From Pegoplata infirma (Eukaryota; Arthropoda; Insecta; Diptera; Anthomyiidae): DNA of 64,000 nucleotides. The stretch spans positions 71,028,979-71,092,978 of the forward strand of contig OY992537.1 in NCBI GenBank assembly GCA_963921195.1, read 5' to 3'. The notes under the pieces are model-generated. The model saw only the letters and a list, made by a program, of their open reading frames with translations, was not told where the DNA came from and did not search any database. How positions within the stretch are numbered: position 1 is the stretch's first letter; the number at the start of each line of letters is the position of its first letter. The position numbers were made by a program, and so were the translations under genes. Shown here in pieces: positions 22,685-34,409 of the stretch.

Positions 22685-22840
22685 GTATGTTTTTTTTTCT
22701 TGTTATATTTATTCACCTCTTATGACAGATATTTAGCAAACCGTGTCTGGTAAAATCAGCAGATTTCTCATATGGCTCAAAATGGGTGTATTTTCAGCAG
22801 ATTTTTCTGCTGATTGGACAGAGAATTTATTTTGAGTGTA

Positions 22841-23354
22841 AATTTTGAGAGTATAACTGCATTTTTTTTTTTGAAATTTAGTTTATGAGGCTACACAATA
22901 AATTACTTATACTTTTAGCAAAAATTAGTCAAAAAATAATTTTTTTTCGAATTTGTAATTATTTTCACAAGTATTTAAAAAAAAAATTATTGACATTTAG
23001 TTGTCAGATTTAAATAAAAAATATGGTAAAATTTTCAAAAAAAAAAAAAATTTTTTTATTACCAAAAATTGTGTAAAAATTAAATTTAAATTTTTTTTTG
23101 TTTAAGATTAGTTGCAAATTTTTGTGTAAGGGAATTTTCAATATTATTTTTCATAACATTTTTTATTTATAAAAAATTATTTTTTACTTCAAAACGCAAA
23201 AAAAAATCTGCACTTAGAAATTTTTTGCGTGTTCTACTGTTGCATAATTATTTTTTTTGTAAAACAACATAAATTCTCGTAATAAAATAAGTTTTGTAAA
23301 ATTACCTTGTAATTTTGTACTTTTTAATACATATTTTTTGTTTAATTACATTTT
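22841..23354. other. Low-complexity AT-rich stretch, nothing recognised
   Basis: Mostly A and T homopolymer blocks without satellite units, TIRs or coding potential. Confidence 0.5.
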
Positions 23355-23760
23355 GTTGTGTTCTATATGGAAAATGTCTTAGAATCTGAGATTTTCTTTA
23401 CCATAAAATGTGTCAGAATCTGAGATTTTTTCAGAATCTGAAACTTTTTCTAAATAAAAAATGTTTCAGAATCTGAGACCTTTTCTATACGAACAATGCC
23501 TCAGAATTCGATAGTTTTTCTACCCGAAAAATGTCTCAGAATCTAGACTTTTTGTATACGAAAAATTTTATAGAATCTGAAACTTTTTCTAAATAAAAAA
23601 TGTCTCAGAATCTAAGATTACGAAATATGTTTCAGAATTTGAAAATTTTTCTAAATAAAAAACGTTTTCGAATCTGAGACCTTTTCTATACGAACAATGT
23701 CTCAGAATCTAAGACTTTTTCTACACGAAAAATGCATCGGAATCTGAGGTCAAACCAAAA
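23355..23760 (-). repeat. Degenerate 35-bp repeat tract
   Basis: About 11 diverged units such as CAGAATCTGAGACCTTTTCT and ATACGAACAATGTCT, opposite in orientation to the main satellite. Some adjacent units share variants (ACGAACAATG, TAAATAAAAAATGT), suggesting local duplication after divergence. Confidence 0.8.
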
Positions 23761-24049
23761 AGATTAAAAGCACACTAAAAATTTATAACTTTATGATTGT
23801 CTCTCTCTTTTTAGAGCTTGATAACGTTGAGGAACGTTTTTTTTTTTTTTTACAAAAAACGCTGAATATGGCAAATTCAAATTCAAAGTCCACCTATACG
23901 TATACTTATTGAAAACTAAAATATATTTATTAATCATACGCTCTGTTGTCAGATTTGCTTGTTTCTCTGCATTTTGTCAATTTTTACTCAACAAAATAGC
24001 AAAAAGCTGTTTGACGATTTTTGCCTAAAAATTTACGATTTTTGTAAAT

Positions 24050-24471
24050 ACCCGAGTAAAAAAGTTTTTATATAATTATATATAATTTAATAAAATTATA
24101 TCAAATTATATATAATTATATAAAATTATATAAAGAGGTAAAATTTTCCAAAAAGCTGGATAAAATTATATAAAATTATATATAATTATGTCCTGGATTT
24201 TGTGGATATAATTATATAAAATTATATAATAAATAAAATTTTATAAAATTTGATAAAATTTTATCAAATTAGATATAATTTGATATAATTTTATATAATT
24301 ATATCCAAGAAATCCTGGATAAAATTATATATAATTTTATCAAATTATATATAATTTTATATAATTTTATTCAGCTTTTTGGAAAATTTTACCTCTTAAT
24401 ATAATTATATATAATTTGATATAATTTTATCAAATTATACATAATTATATCAAAAACTTTTTTACTCGGGT
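24050..24471. mobile_element. CCCGAGTAAAAA-type MITE, ~420 bp
   Basis: Termini CCCGAGTAAAAAAGTTTTTA and its inverse, bordered by TA on both sides. The interior is almost entirely TATAATTATATAAAATTATA-type sequence, with an inverted block GAGGTAAAATTTTCCAAAAAG (about 24136 and 24375 in opposite senses). TA borders fit a Tc1/mariner-type target. Confidence 0.82.
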
Positions 24472-24994
24472 AATAAAACTTGGCAACTTTGTTTAATTTT
24501 TTAAAAATGTATTGAATTTTTGGCTCTACATGAATGTTTATGCTGTTAAATGAAATATAGCAACTATTTGCGATTTCTCAAAAATGTTATATATTCATCA
24601 AACACATCATATAAATAATTTTCAACGGGCGATATTTACGCAAATCAAAAGGATATCTAAACGATTCAAAAAGCAAAAAAAAATTTGCATTCATAGCCAA
24701 AATTCCATGAATAATATATCGAAAACCGAATTTTTCAAACTTCATGTTAAGATACCTCAGTAAAGAAACAAGATGTAACAAAGGTTAAATATTAATTTAA
24801 AAGGAAATAAGTAGGATTTTCAGGTTGTATAGATAAAGGTGAATTCGCGCAGTTATAACGACATGAATATTGAGAAAAACTGGGAATTTTCTAAATTTAA
24901 GCTATTATATCTCTAAAACTTAATGTGGTGGAGAAATTATGAGTAGAGATTCGGATTTAGCGCAACTCACACCTTTAGGAAATATATACAAATT
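24472..24994. other. AT-rich DNA, no gene
   Basis: A 64-codon minus-strand open frame (24587-24781) has no recognisable domain. No TIR or satellite words. Confidence 0.4.
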
Positions 24995-26165
24995 TTATTT
25001 TTTCATGAAATTTTTTTTTTTTAATTTTTTTAATTTTTTTTTTTTTTTCATCAAATTATATTTTTTATCAATAAACTTTTTTTCCTAATTTAATCCCCCC
25101 CCCCCCCCCCCACCTGAATTTTTGTTTTCATCAAAAAAAAATTTTTTTTTATCAAAAAATTTTTTTTTCTTAAATATATTTTTTCAAAAATATTTTTTTT
25201 TTTCATCAATATATTTATTCATTAAAATATTTTTTTTTTTCTTTTTTTTCAAACAATTTTTCTTTTTTCTTATTTTTTTACCAAAACTCCTTTTTACGAT
25301 GTCTAAAATTCGGACATAAAAATGTTCCATTTGTTTAAGAAATGTACAAAAAACAAGTGAGAGTTTTAAATTATTCTGTAACAAATCATTTATTCTCCAA
25401 AATGCAAAAAACCTTTTTTGCTCTTAAGTAATTCACTCTTTCACCAAATTTACAGGTCATTTGGCTTAGACTGCATCTTGCTTTCCACATACAGATGGAC
25501 AGATGTATATTTGTAGATTATCTTAGAAATGGATCAATAGTATATAGCCCTAATGGGGTGCTCGACCGATATTTCAATTTGTTTTGCATGGAAACGCAAA
25601 TAACAATATTTTTTCTAAAAAAAAAAAATTGCTTTGGCAAGTACACCCAAATCTTCAGCAAAACATTATCATGATTTAATGTTTTGGGCTAGAGTAAAAA
25701 ATTCGCAGACATTCTTAAAATTTTACTTATCATTCCATAAGTTCCAAAAACTAATGCGCAACAAAATTGAGGCAAATTGAATAACATTAATGGAAAGAAA
25801 ATTTTTTTCTCATCAAAAAAAAAAAATTGTTGGCAAAACATTATCATGATTTAATGTTTTGGACTAGAATACAAAATTCGCAGGCATTTTTAAATTTTCA
25901 ATTATCATTTCATAAGTTCTAAAACTAATGCACAACAAAATTGAGGCAAATTAAACAATATTAATGGAAAGAAAATTTTTTTCTCATCAAAAAAAATTTG
26001 TTGGTCTTATGGTCTGGAGAAGTATTTCGTTGGCTGGCCTTCAAGAAGGCTTATGTGCAAGATTTTTTCATATTTTTAACATGATAATGTTTTTAGGCTG
26101 GTGTCTAATTTGAAAAAAGTTGCAGGACGCGACCTCAGTTTGACTATGTAAGCTAACAATTAACG
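24995..26165 (+). repeat. Dispersed internal repeat 'X', copy 1
   Basis: It contains a C17 run (25095-25111), a T-rich tract with repeated TTTTTTTTCATCAA words, ACAAGTGAGAGT, TTTCAATTTGTTTTGCATGG, GCTTTGGCAAGTACACCCAA, and ends GCAGGACGCGACCTCAGTTT. Within it a ~130-bp block (CAAAACATTATCATGATTTA onward) is duplicated at 25660 and 25840. It is related to the DNA next to the left hAT TIR at 30482, so it is probably transposon interior. The poly-Phe/Lys frames at 25122-25384 are artefacts. Confidence 0.65.
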
Positions 26166-27337
26166 AAAAAGAAAACAAGAATTACTATTTTCATTTTCTT
26201 AAAACCAAAAATATTAATAACTTAGGTTTGTAACTTGGATAATAATTCACCTCGTAATAATATAATAAAAAATAACATAATTATTTTTCAACAAAAAAAA
26301 ATTTTTTTTTCATAATCTTTTTTTTCATCAATTTCTTTTTTCATAAATTTTTTTTTCATCAATTTTTTTTTTCCATAAATTTTTTTTCCATCAATTTTTT
26401 TTTTCCATCAAACCTTTTTTTTCATCAATTTTTTTTTTTTTATAAATTTTTTTTTTTTCATCAAACTTTTTTTTCATCATTTTATTTTTTATCTAATTTT
26501 TCAAATCAAATTCGTGAACAAAAATCATTTTTTTTTACCAAAATTACTTTTTCACCAAGTCTAAGCTTTTCGCATAAAAATTTTCCATTTGTTTATCAAA
26601 TGTACATAAAACAAGTGAGAGTGGTATATTCTTTGGTGCCGATTCTTTTATACTCTCCAAAATGTAAAAAAAGTTTTTTGCACTTATTTTTGCACTCACT
26701 TACGAAATGTACAGCTCTTTTGGTTTTTTAATTGGGTTCTCGACTGATATTTCAATTCGTTGTGCATGGAATAGCAAAGTAATATAACATTATTGCTGTG
26801 TTTTTCAATAAGTGGATTTATTTTCTGATTAATCTTATTTTGTTTAAAAAATATTTTAACATGCTTTAACAAATTTGGAATTTTTTTTTCCGTAATCTAC
26901 AATAAATTTGCAATTGTAATCCGAAAAAATAATGAAAACATTTGGAAAATGAAAAAAGTTATAAATAAAACAAAATTAATCCAAAATGGATTTATTAAAT
27001 CCTAAAATTTAGTTGGATTAATTTGATTTATTTACAACTTTTTTAATTTTATAGATTTTTTTATTATTTTTTCGGATTATAATTGCTTATTTATCGTAGA
27101 TTACAGAAAAAAATATTCCGAATTTATATTGGCATGTTAATTTATTTATTTTAAACTAAATAAGATTAATACGAAAAGAAATCCACTTAAAAAACACGGC
27201 ATATTTTTTCTAAAAAAAACTTTGCTTTGGCAAGTACACCCAAATCTTCCGCAAAACATGATCATGATTTAATGTTTTGGGCAAGAGTACAAAATTCGCA
27301 GGCATTTTTGGGGAAATTTTCAGAACCCGTTCTGAAA
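26166..27337 (+). repeat. Dispersed internal repeat 'X', copy 2 (left part)
   Basis: It matches the reverse complement of 30545-31500: GTAACTTGGATAATAATTCA, a TTTTTTTTCATCAATTTT tract at 26290-26490, ACAAGTGAGAGTGGTATATT, TTTCAATTCGTTGTGCATGG and CTTTGGCAAGTACACCCAAA. At 26810-27200 it has an extra insert whose ends TGTGTTTTTCAATAAGTGGA and TCCACTTAAAAAACACGGC are inverted repeats (a further ~390-bp TIR element). A palindrome interrupts it at 27338. Confidence 0.6.
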
Positions 27338-27772
27338 TTTTCCATTTTTTAAAAAAGTCAATTTATCAAAAATCCGGCCACTTTTTTTTTAATTTTTTTT
27401 TTTTAAGTTTAGATGTTTGTCCATCCACACAAAGAAATTCAGAAACACGTTCTTCCCTTTTTTCGAGAAAATCGAATTTGAATTTAAAATTTCATAACAA
27501 TTTAGTAATTTGCTTGTATTTTCTTGTTTCAACAGAGCGTATGAATAATATTTATGCAATTAATAATAATCATTCGAAACGTTAAAACAAGAAAATACAA
27601 GCAAATTACTAAATTGTTATGAAATTTAAAATTCAAATGCGATTTTCTCTAAAAAAAGGAAGAACGTGTTTCTGAATTTCTTTGTGTGGATGGACAAACA
27701 TCTAAACTTAAAAAAAAATTTAAAAAAAGTGGCCGGATTTTTGATAAATTGACTTTTTTAAAAAATGGAAAA
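27338..27772. repeat. Palindrome with ~190-bp arms
   Basis: CCATTTTTTAAAAAAGTCAA at 27342 is mirrored by its complement ending at 27768; the arms include AATCCGGCCAC and ACACAAAGAAATTCAGAAAC. The loop is about 55 bp (27530-27585). Both arms give the same short reading frame in opposite directions, which is why frames at 27277-27585 (plus) and 27649-27924 (minus) share residues. Arms are nearly identical, so this is young or conversion-maintained. Confidence 0.85.
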
Positions 27773-28893
27773 AAACTTTGCTTTGGCAAGTACACCCAAA
27801 TCTTCAGCAAAACATTATCATGATTTAAATTGAACAATATTAATGGAAAGAAAATTTTTTTCTTATCAAAAAAAAATTTTTTGATCTTATGGTCTGGAAA
27901 AGTATTTCGTTGGCTGGCCTTCAAGAAGACCTATGTGCAAGATTTTTTCTTGAAGGCCAGCCAACGATTTATAACTTTGCTAGTAAGAAAGACAATTGAA
28001 TATTAAAAATTTTGTTCTTTTTTGACCAATGTGAAAATTTTAGTTAAAAATATTTTTTTTTTTTTTTGTAAAAAACAAAAAAGTGATTTTTCCCATATAA
28101 TTTTGAACAGTTTTTTGGCACGTGTTCCTCTTATCCGATTGTCCCCAAATTTTAATTTTTTAAATACCAATAAACAAAACTGGGTCAATCCCTGCCAGAA
28201 AAATACATTTTGAAAATTTTCCTTGTATTTAGGTACAGTTCTAACGTACAGGACAAAGAGGGGAGTAGTCTTTAAGGATTTTTGAAATACATTTTTGTAT
28301 AATGTTTAAGGTCTCAAATATATTTAAATATAAAAATTGCATTGTCACTTTATAAACGGATATAGTATAATCAATTCAATATTTAAATCTAACAAAATAT
28401 TAATATTTAAATTAGTTTTTACAAGCCCGTTAATCCATCATTTTTACATATATGTAATCAAAACAAATAAATATGATTTACTCAGATAATATATGACAAT
28501 TCTATTAAATCAATTTGATATGCAAATTTTTAAAATGTATCCATTCAAAACTCAAAGAATATAAAATTATATATTTTCAATTGCGAAAAAAAATCAAATC
28601 AACGGATATAAGTTTGTAAAAAAAAACAAAGACAAAACAAATTCGATTAACTAATACTAACCGTATAAATTGTAAAATATAATTTTATTTATACAATATG
28701 ATATGATTTTTTTTAAACCCCCAAAAGCAATTAAACAATACAATACACCCACTACTATAGCAAACTGAAAAAAAAAACTATTTTATAAAACTCTTATAAC
28801 TCAAACTACGCGGTTAATATCACACCATGTATTGAATAATTTTATTGAAAAAAACTTTTTTGATCTTGAAAAACACATTTCGCATAGTGTAAC
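27773..28893. other. Remainder of repeat X copy 2, then AT-rich DNA without gene
   Basis: 27773-27960 resumes repeat X (GCTTTGGCAAGTACACCCAA; CTTCAAGAAGACC). The flanking words CTTGAAGGCCAGCCAACGA and CGTTGGCTGGCCTTCAAGAA form a small inverted repeat at 27908-27968. From 28000 to 28893 nothing recognisable is seen. Confidence 0.45.
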
Positions 28894-29192
28894 CACAGAC
28901 TAATACAGACTCGACATAAGTGACAGGTGTCAAAAAAGTATTCTTTAACCATATGGTTAATATTTTCAAATTATTCTACGAATTAGGTTAGAAAGAGAAA
29001 ACTGATATAACGCGCCATAAAAAAATGGATGCCAGATCGGTTTTTGTTGTTTCACTCACTCCTAAGTCGTAGAAAGTGTTGCCATGTTAGCGTAAAATGG
29101 ACTAAAAACCGCTATGTTTTCTCCTAAAATCGCTTAGTTTTTCCTCATTTTTTCTTGTAAAACCCTACTGTCGAGTCTGTATTTAGTCTGTG
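28894..29192. mobile_element. TIR element, 299 bp, with 7-bp target duplication
   Basis: Ends CACAGACTAATACAGACTCG and the inverse of CGAGTCTGTATTTAGTCTGTG (first 20 shown) form a ~24-bp TIR with a one-base indel. The flanking direct repeat is GTGTAAC (28887-28893, 29193-29199). Non-coding. The length of the duplication is at odds with both the 8-bp hAT and 3-bp Harbinger rule, so the superfamily is left open. Confidence 0.85.
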
Positions 29193-29506
29193 GTGTAACT
29201 ATAACTAATCTAAGTATTTCAATTTATCAATAATTTTGAACTCATTTCTGGTCACATGAAATTCTCTTCGACATTGTGTAAAAGCACTTTGTCGATCGGG
29301 AGGCAGATGTAAAATACAATGATTTAAATTTAAATTAATTTATAAAAATCAAGAACTTGTCAAGAAGCTAATGTTTCATTATTTCCATTTTTTTCTGTTC
29401 AAGCACCTGACAATATTGTGCAGATATAACCCAGCAAAAATGTGTGGACTACTTCTATTTGGAGTGATTTGCAAAAAATAACAAAAAAAAAAAAAACCAC
29501 AAGAAA
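29193..29506. other. AT-rich DNA between elements
   Basis: No gene. ACCCAGCAAAAATGTGTGG near 29430 resembles the CCCAGCAAAAA terminus seen near 3672. Confidence 0.4.
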
Positions 29507-30161
29507 AACAAGTAAGAAAACTATAGTCGGTCAAGACCGACCATATAATACCCTACACCAAGGTTTCCCGGAAAATGGGTCCCATGGATCGATTAGATCT
29601 ATATGTTGTAAAACCTTTAATAAGTGTAGAAAACACTCACAAATCAAATTTGAGTGAAATAGGCTTCTTTTTGTTGACAATAAACCGCTTTAACTGAATA
29701 TCGGGCGAAATTTTCACAAGGGGCCTGAGTCCAAAACTGGTCCGATGATTATCAGGTTTGATAAGGTTATTTAAGTACGCATTAAACATACACAAACAAA
29801 ATTTTAATTAAATATTTTTTATTTTCATGAAATTTGAGACATTTATGTGAAAATCGAAGGTGGTTTGTATGGGGGCTACAAGAAGAACTGGCCCGATTTC
29901 TTTGAAATTCGGAATAATGATATGTGAAGACAAAACATGTTTACCTTCCAAATTTCAAAGCGATACCTTCAATAATACGGTTATTAGAGTCATTTGAGCC
30001 AAAACTAAAGAGGACCTTTGTATGGGGGCTAGGTCTAAATATGGACCGATTTTTTCCAATTTCAATAGGCTTCGTCCTTGGGCCAAGAGAGACTTAAGTT
30101 TCAAATTTCAAGTCAATTGATCAAAAATTGCGACCTGTATCGTGTTTACACCGTTTACATG

Positions 30162-30212
<51 letters not shown>

Positions 30213-30388
30213 GGACGGACGGACGGACAGACGGACGGACGGACGGACATCGCTAAATCGACTCAAAAAGTGATTCTGAGTCGATTGGTATACTTAAAGG
30301 TGGGTCTAGGACCAATATTTCGGGAAGTTACAAACATCAGCACAAACTCATTATACCCTGTACCACAGTGTGGTGTAGGGTATAAATA
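29507..30388 (+). mobile_element. mini-me/DINE-1-type repeat, copy 3 (GTCGGTCAAGACCGAC subfamily)
   Basis: Starts near AAGTAAGAAAACTATAGTCG, a perfect GTCGGTCAAGACCGAC-like palindrome follows, then CATATAATACCCTACACC. Late in the element are a (GACA)n(GACG)n microsatellite (30160-30248), the core ATCGCTAAATCGACTCAAAA, GGTATACTTAAAGGTGGGTC, and the end GTGTGGTGTAGGGTATAAAT. Microsatellite translation gives an RQTD-repeat frame that is not a protein. The same subfamily is at 59010-60456. Confidence 0.82.
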
Positions 30389-30544
30389 GCAAAGGCATTC
30401 TTTTCTACCCCAAAATTGTTGATATTCAGAAAATAACTTATAACTTTATGCGACAGACCCACACAAAAGTATACAGACATTCCGGGCCGCATTGAGGTAT
30501 GGCGGGGCCCTGGGCACACAAGAATTTGGGGGTCCGCTTGAAAG

Positions 30545-31500
30545 TAAAAGTACCATGAAAAAAAAATTGCCAAAGCAAAGTTTTTTTTAGAAAAAATAAT
30601 GTTATATTACTTTGCTATTCCATGCAAAACGAATTGAAATATCAGTGGAGGACCCCATTAAAAAACCAAAAGAGCTGTACATTTCGTAAGTGAGTGCAAA
30701 AATAAGTGCAAAAAAGTGTATTTACATTTTGGAGAGTATAAAAGATTCGTCACCAAAGAATATACCACTCTCACTTGTTTTATGTACATTTGATAAACAA
30801 ATGGAAAATTTTTATGCGAAAAGCTTAGACTTGGTGAAAAAGTAGTTTTGGTAAAAAAAAAGATTTTTTTTTCACGAAAACCCAAATTATGTTAAAAAAA
30901 TTTAATGAACCCAAAATTTTTGGTGAAAAAAAAATTTTAATGAAAAAAAGTTTTTAATGGATTTTTTTGATGAAAAGAAAAATTTTTTGATACAAAAAAA
31001 AATTGATAAAAAAAAATTTTGGTGAGAAAAAAATTGATAATAAAAAATTTAATAAAAAAATTTGATGACAAAAATTGATAAAAAAAATTTATGAAAAACA
31101 AAAAAAAAATTAATGAAAAAAAAAATTTGATGAAAAAAAAATTTTTTGTGAAAAAAAAAATTTGATGAAAAAAGAAATTATGACAAAAAAAAAATTGACG
31201 AAAACAACAAAAAAATTGATGAAAACAACAAAAAAAATTGATGAAAAAAAAATTTGATGAAAAAAAAAATATTTGATGAAAAACAAATGTTGATGAAGAA
31301 AAACAAAATTTTTTTGTTGAAAAATAATTATGTTACTTTTTATTCACCACGAGGTGAATTATTACCCAAGTTACAAACCCAAGTTATTAAAATTTTTGTT
31401 TTCTTTTTCGTTAATTGTTAGCTTATATAGTCAAACTGAGATGGAGTCCTGCAACTTTTTTAAAATTAGACACCAGCCTTAAAACATTATCATGTTAAAA
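30545..31500 (-). repeat. Dispersed internal repeat 'X', copy 3
   Basis: The reverse complement of 26090-27235, from TTGCCAAAGCAAAGTTTTTT through ACAAGTGAGAGT-complement to GTCCTGCAACTTTTTT. It includes a long low-complexity tract of GATGAAAAAAAAATTT units (30860-31320). It lies just inside the left TIR of the 11.3-kb segment, so repeat X is likely the hAT interior. Confidence 0.65.
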
Positions 31501-31515
31501 CATTTTTTGGTACAA

Positions 31516-32203
31516 CCCGAGTAAAAATAAACATATATTACAATATATAACTTGATACAAACATAATAAATTATGTATGATTATACATCCGTGAGATATT
31601 TTCTAAATTTTTTTAATGCAGTCATATGTAGTAATATATAATTGAATCATGATTCGGATTAAAAGGTGTACGGTTGATATAATTATATAAAATTACATGA
31701 GGGTCAATACAAAATCTGTTTTTCTGTATAATTTAATATAAAATTATATATATCCTATTCTGTTCCATATATAACACTATATGTTTCCATTTAACCAACA
31801 ATTTCCTAAGTTTTTAAGGCAAAGTATAAGAAACTTTTTAAAATATTCCTAAACATTTCCTTGTTAGGGTTATGTATATCACCTATCTGGTTCGAAGCGT
31901 ACCCGAACATTTTTTTGTTTAAGAAAATTATATGTTTGGTGAATGTATCGTTGACCTGTGGTGTAACTCAACCCAAACCAAAAAACACCAGGATTTTACA
32001 TGTTTTTATGCAATTAGATCTAATTAGATCCACTAATATATGGCAATGTCTGGTCAAAACTCGGATGAAATCAAATCATATTTTATACAAATTGATCTTT
32101 TTTAATGCAAAAACATCCACCATTTTTCGGATCAAATTGCGTTTAATTATATATTGTATTACATATCAATATATATTGCATCATATAAAAATTTTTACTC
32201 GGG
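31516..32203. mobile_element. CCCGAGTAAAAA-type MITE
   Basis: Termini CCCGAGTAAAAATAAACATA and AAATTTTTACTCGGG. The interior is ATATATAATT-rich. The 118-codon frame at 31861-32217 runs through the interior and out of the right end and matches no protein I recognise. Confidence 0.72.
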
Positions 32204-32618
32204 AAACCAAAACATAAACGGGTAATAAGTTTTAAGATAAACAAACTTAAAAAAAATATTTTGATTAGAAATATTCTAGCTCGATGTAATTTTTCTTTAC
32301 TTACTTAAACCAAGGTAGATTTATATAAGGTAATATTTTAGTGACGTAAATGAAAACAATTTTCTTTCAAAATCATTTTAGTCGGCAAAAACGACTTAAA
32401 TGTTCAGTGCACACATTAACCAATTTCAACGCTTTTTAAGACTTTAAAACTTTAGAAAACAACAAAATTTTAAAAACAAAATATTTTTATTTCGTTTTGA
32501 AAATTCGTAAGTATTATTGTTTTCAAATTTGTAAAAAAACATACTATGGAGGAAAAGTGAGGTTATTGGATCTTACCTTGTATAAATCTACCTTGACTTA
32601 AACCATGATATTTGTGTA
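32204..32618. other. AT-rich spacer between MITEs
   Basis: TATAAGGTAATATTTTAGTG and TTATTGGATCTTACCTTGTA give a weak inverted repeat (32310-32595, centred on GTAGATTTATATAAGGTA / TACCTTGTATAAATCTACC), probably one more small TIR element of ~285 bp. No gene. Confidence 0.45.
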
Positions 32619-32960
32619 CCCGAGTAAAAAGGAATTTATATAAATGTATATTATTTTATATGTTTTCATAAAACGATATAAAACTATATGAGTCAAAGTA
32701 TAAAATTATATCTCACTTTGAAATTTTCCAATTTTTTTAAATGATGTCATATAAAATCATTTCAAATTATATTGTTCATAATATATTAATATAAATGGTA
32801 GATGTAATCATACGTTGCACATAAAACTTAATCCGATTTCATACATTATTATACGTGACTTTATATCTAGTTATGTATAGAACTTCCCTAGTTTGATCCA
32901 ACTTGATACAGCCAATTTTGAGATCAAATTAGATCTTAAAAATTATTTTTTTTACTCGGG
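32619..32960. mobile_element. CCCGAGTAAAAA-type MITE, 342 bp
   Basis: Termini CCCGAGTAAAAAGGAATTTA and TTTTTTTTACTCGGG; AT-rich interior with TATATAAAATTATAT words. Non-coding. Confidence 0.75.
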
Positions 32961-33502
32961 TTTACTAAACAAAAAATCCAGTATCAATTTATGTATCATT
33001 ATATATGACTAATATAATACCATTTAAAACTATATATGGCTCCATACTAACAAAATTTCCAACAAAAATAATAGATATAATTATATGTGTCTTAAACGAT
33101 AACATATCTGTGTTTGTATGGTACTATATATACGCAAATTTCGTCTAAACTCAATATATATTTATAAATGGTCGCATATGTAATGGAATATATATTTTGA
33201 TATAATCATGTATATAAAAAATATTTTTTTGACCAAACAACTAGCCATATATAATTATATATGCCAGTATTTCAAAATTTATTTTTGTGTGTCAACATAT
33301 ATGCATATATATATATAAAATAACCATGCCCGAGTAAAAAAGATTTGATATAACCATATATGCTAATATATAATTATTTATATTTATATATGGTAATGCA
33401 TAAACTTTGATATGGACATATAAGTTTATATATAGCATTGTATTTTTCCTTATTTTTTAATATGATAACATACATATTCATATCTATTTATATACCGATC
33501 TA

Positions 33503-34409
33503 TACACAGAAAAAAATAATTCATAACTGGAATAAATTTATTCATAAATAGTATGAATCGTACTTGACTTTTTTTTCCCAAACTTTTTTCATACAGAGTA
33601 TGAACTTGGTCATACATATTATGAATAAATTTTTAATGGAATTTTTGGTTAAAATGCGTGGATTTTTGTCTAAATTAAAGAAAAATTTAACTGTTATGAA
33701 TGCATTCAGAGTGATCGTTGTAACGCCTCGGGATATACATGTTAATATATTGACATAAAAACTGAAATAGCTGCATCTTTTGGAAATTAATAAATATTAT
33801 AGAAGCTATTTAGCTCAAACAAATTAATCATTTATTAATAAAAAAAATTACATATTTGCACAGAGAAAGTCATTAAAAAAGTGCATTTCTTGACGTTTGG
33901 AATTTAACTCTTCGTTGATTAAAAAAACAGCAAAAAGGCAAGACTAAATTGATTAGCATCAATGGATTTTCTTGATTAATTACTCGCAATGCATAGTGTT
34001 CCAAACCTTTGATTTCATTGGATGCATTGTCATCAGTTTTGGTTATTTTTTATTTTCCAGAGAATTCATTCTACGAATAAAATATGATAAAAAAACATAT
34101 GTAAATTACCCAAATCGTTTAAAAATCTTGCTTATAAAATTTATCTTACCTTTTTCTTTGTGGAATACCGCGGTGTCCATTATTAACATCTTCGATTTAA
34201 ATTTGAGAAAATTATTTTTTTTTTTTTTTTTCAAAACAAAATAATTTTTTTTGACATGTTTTTTTTGTACTAACTTGATTTTTTTATATTTTTTTATAAT
34301 AGTAAAAAAATTAAAAAATCATAAATAGTATGAATTTGTTCAAATATAACATGAACTGTAATCAATGAATCCAATTCATACTATTTATGTACAAAATTTG
34401 TTCTGTGTA
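33503..34409. mobile_element. TACACAGAA-type MITE, 907 bp
   Basis: Termini TACACAGAAAAAAATAATTC and TTTGTTCTGTGTA. Subterminal blocks ATTCATAAATAGTATGAATC and CAATTCATACTATTTATG are inverted copies. Two small frames inside (33564-33758, 33972-34244) show no domain. A related terminus occurs at 53950. Confidence 0.75.

Larger units (their letters stand above)
22137..22840. mobile_element. TACACTC-type MITE with CAGCAGA repeats and a tRNA-like module
   Basis: Termini TACACTCAAAAGAAAAACTC and TTTATTTTGAGTGTA. The left ~87 bp are duplicated in tandem (TACACTC starts at 22137 and 22224). A 22-bp minisatellite lies at 22443-22552 and a tRNA-like block at 22613-22684. Its right end is also found alone at 4054-4164. 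Confidence 0.8.

Noticed and set aside
24050..24471. Matrix-attachment or origin-like AT island
   Set aside because: The AT content is explained by a MITE with clear TIRs and TA borders; nothing specific points to an origin.
25122..25384. Phe/Lys-rich frames on both strands
   Set aside because: Poly-T/poly-A tracts of repeat X; no domain, and the frames overlap each other antisense.
27277..27924. Frames sharing DVCPSTQRNSETRSS on opposite strands
   Set aside because: The same palindrome arm read in both directions, not a conserved protein.
30078..30389. 103-codon frame with RQTD repeats
   Set aside because: It translates the GACA/GACG microsatellite of a mini-me element. Similar frames at 55093-55422, 60268-60523 and 63444-63812 have the same origin.
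31861..32217. 118-codon frame
   Set aside because: It lies in a CCCGAGTAAAAA-type MITE and reads through its right terminus; no family resemblance.
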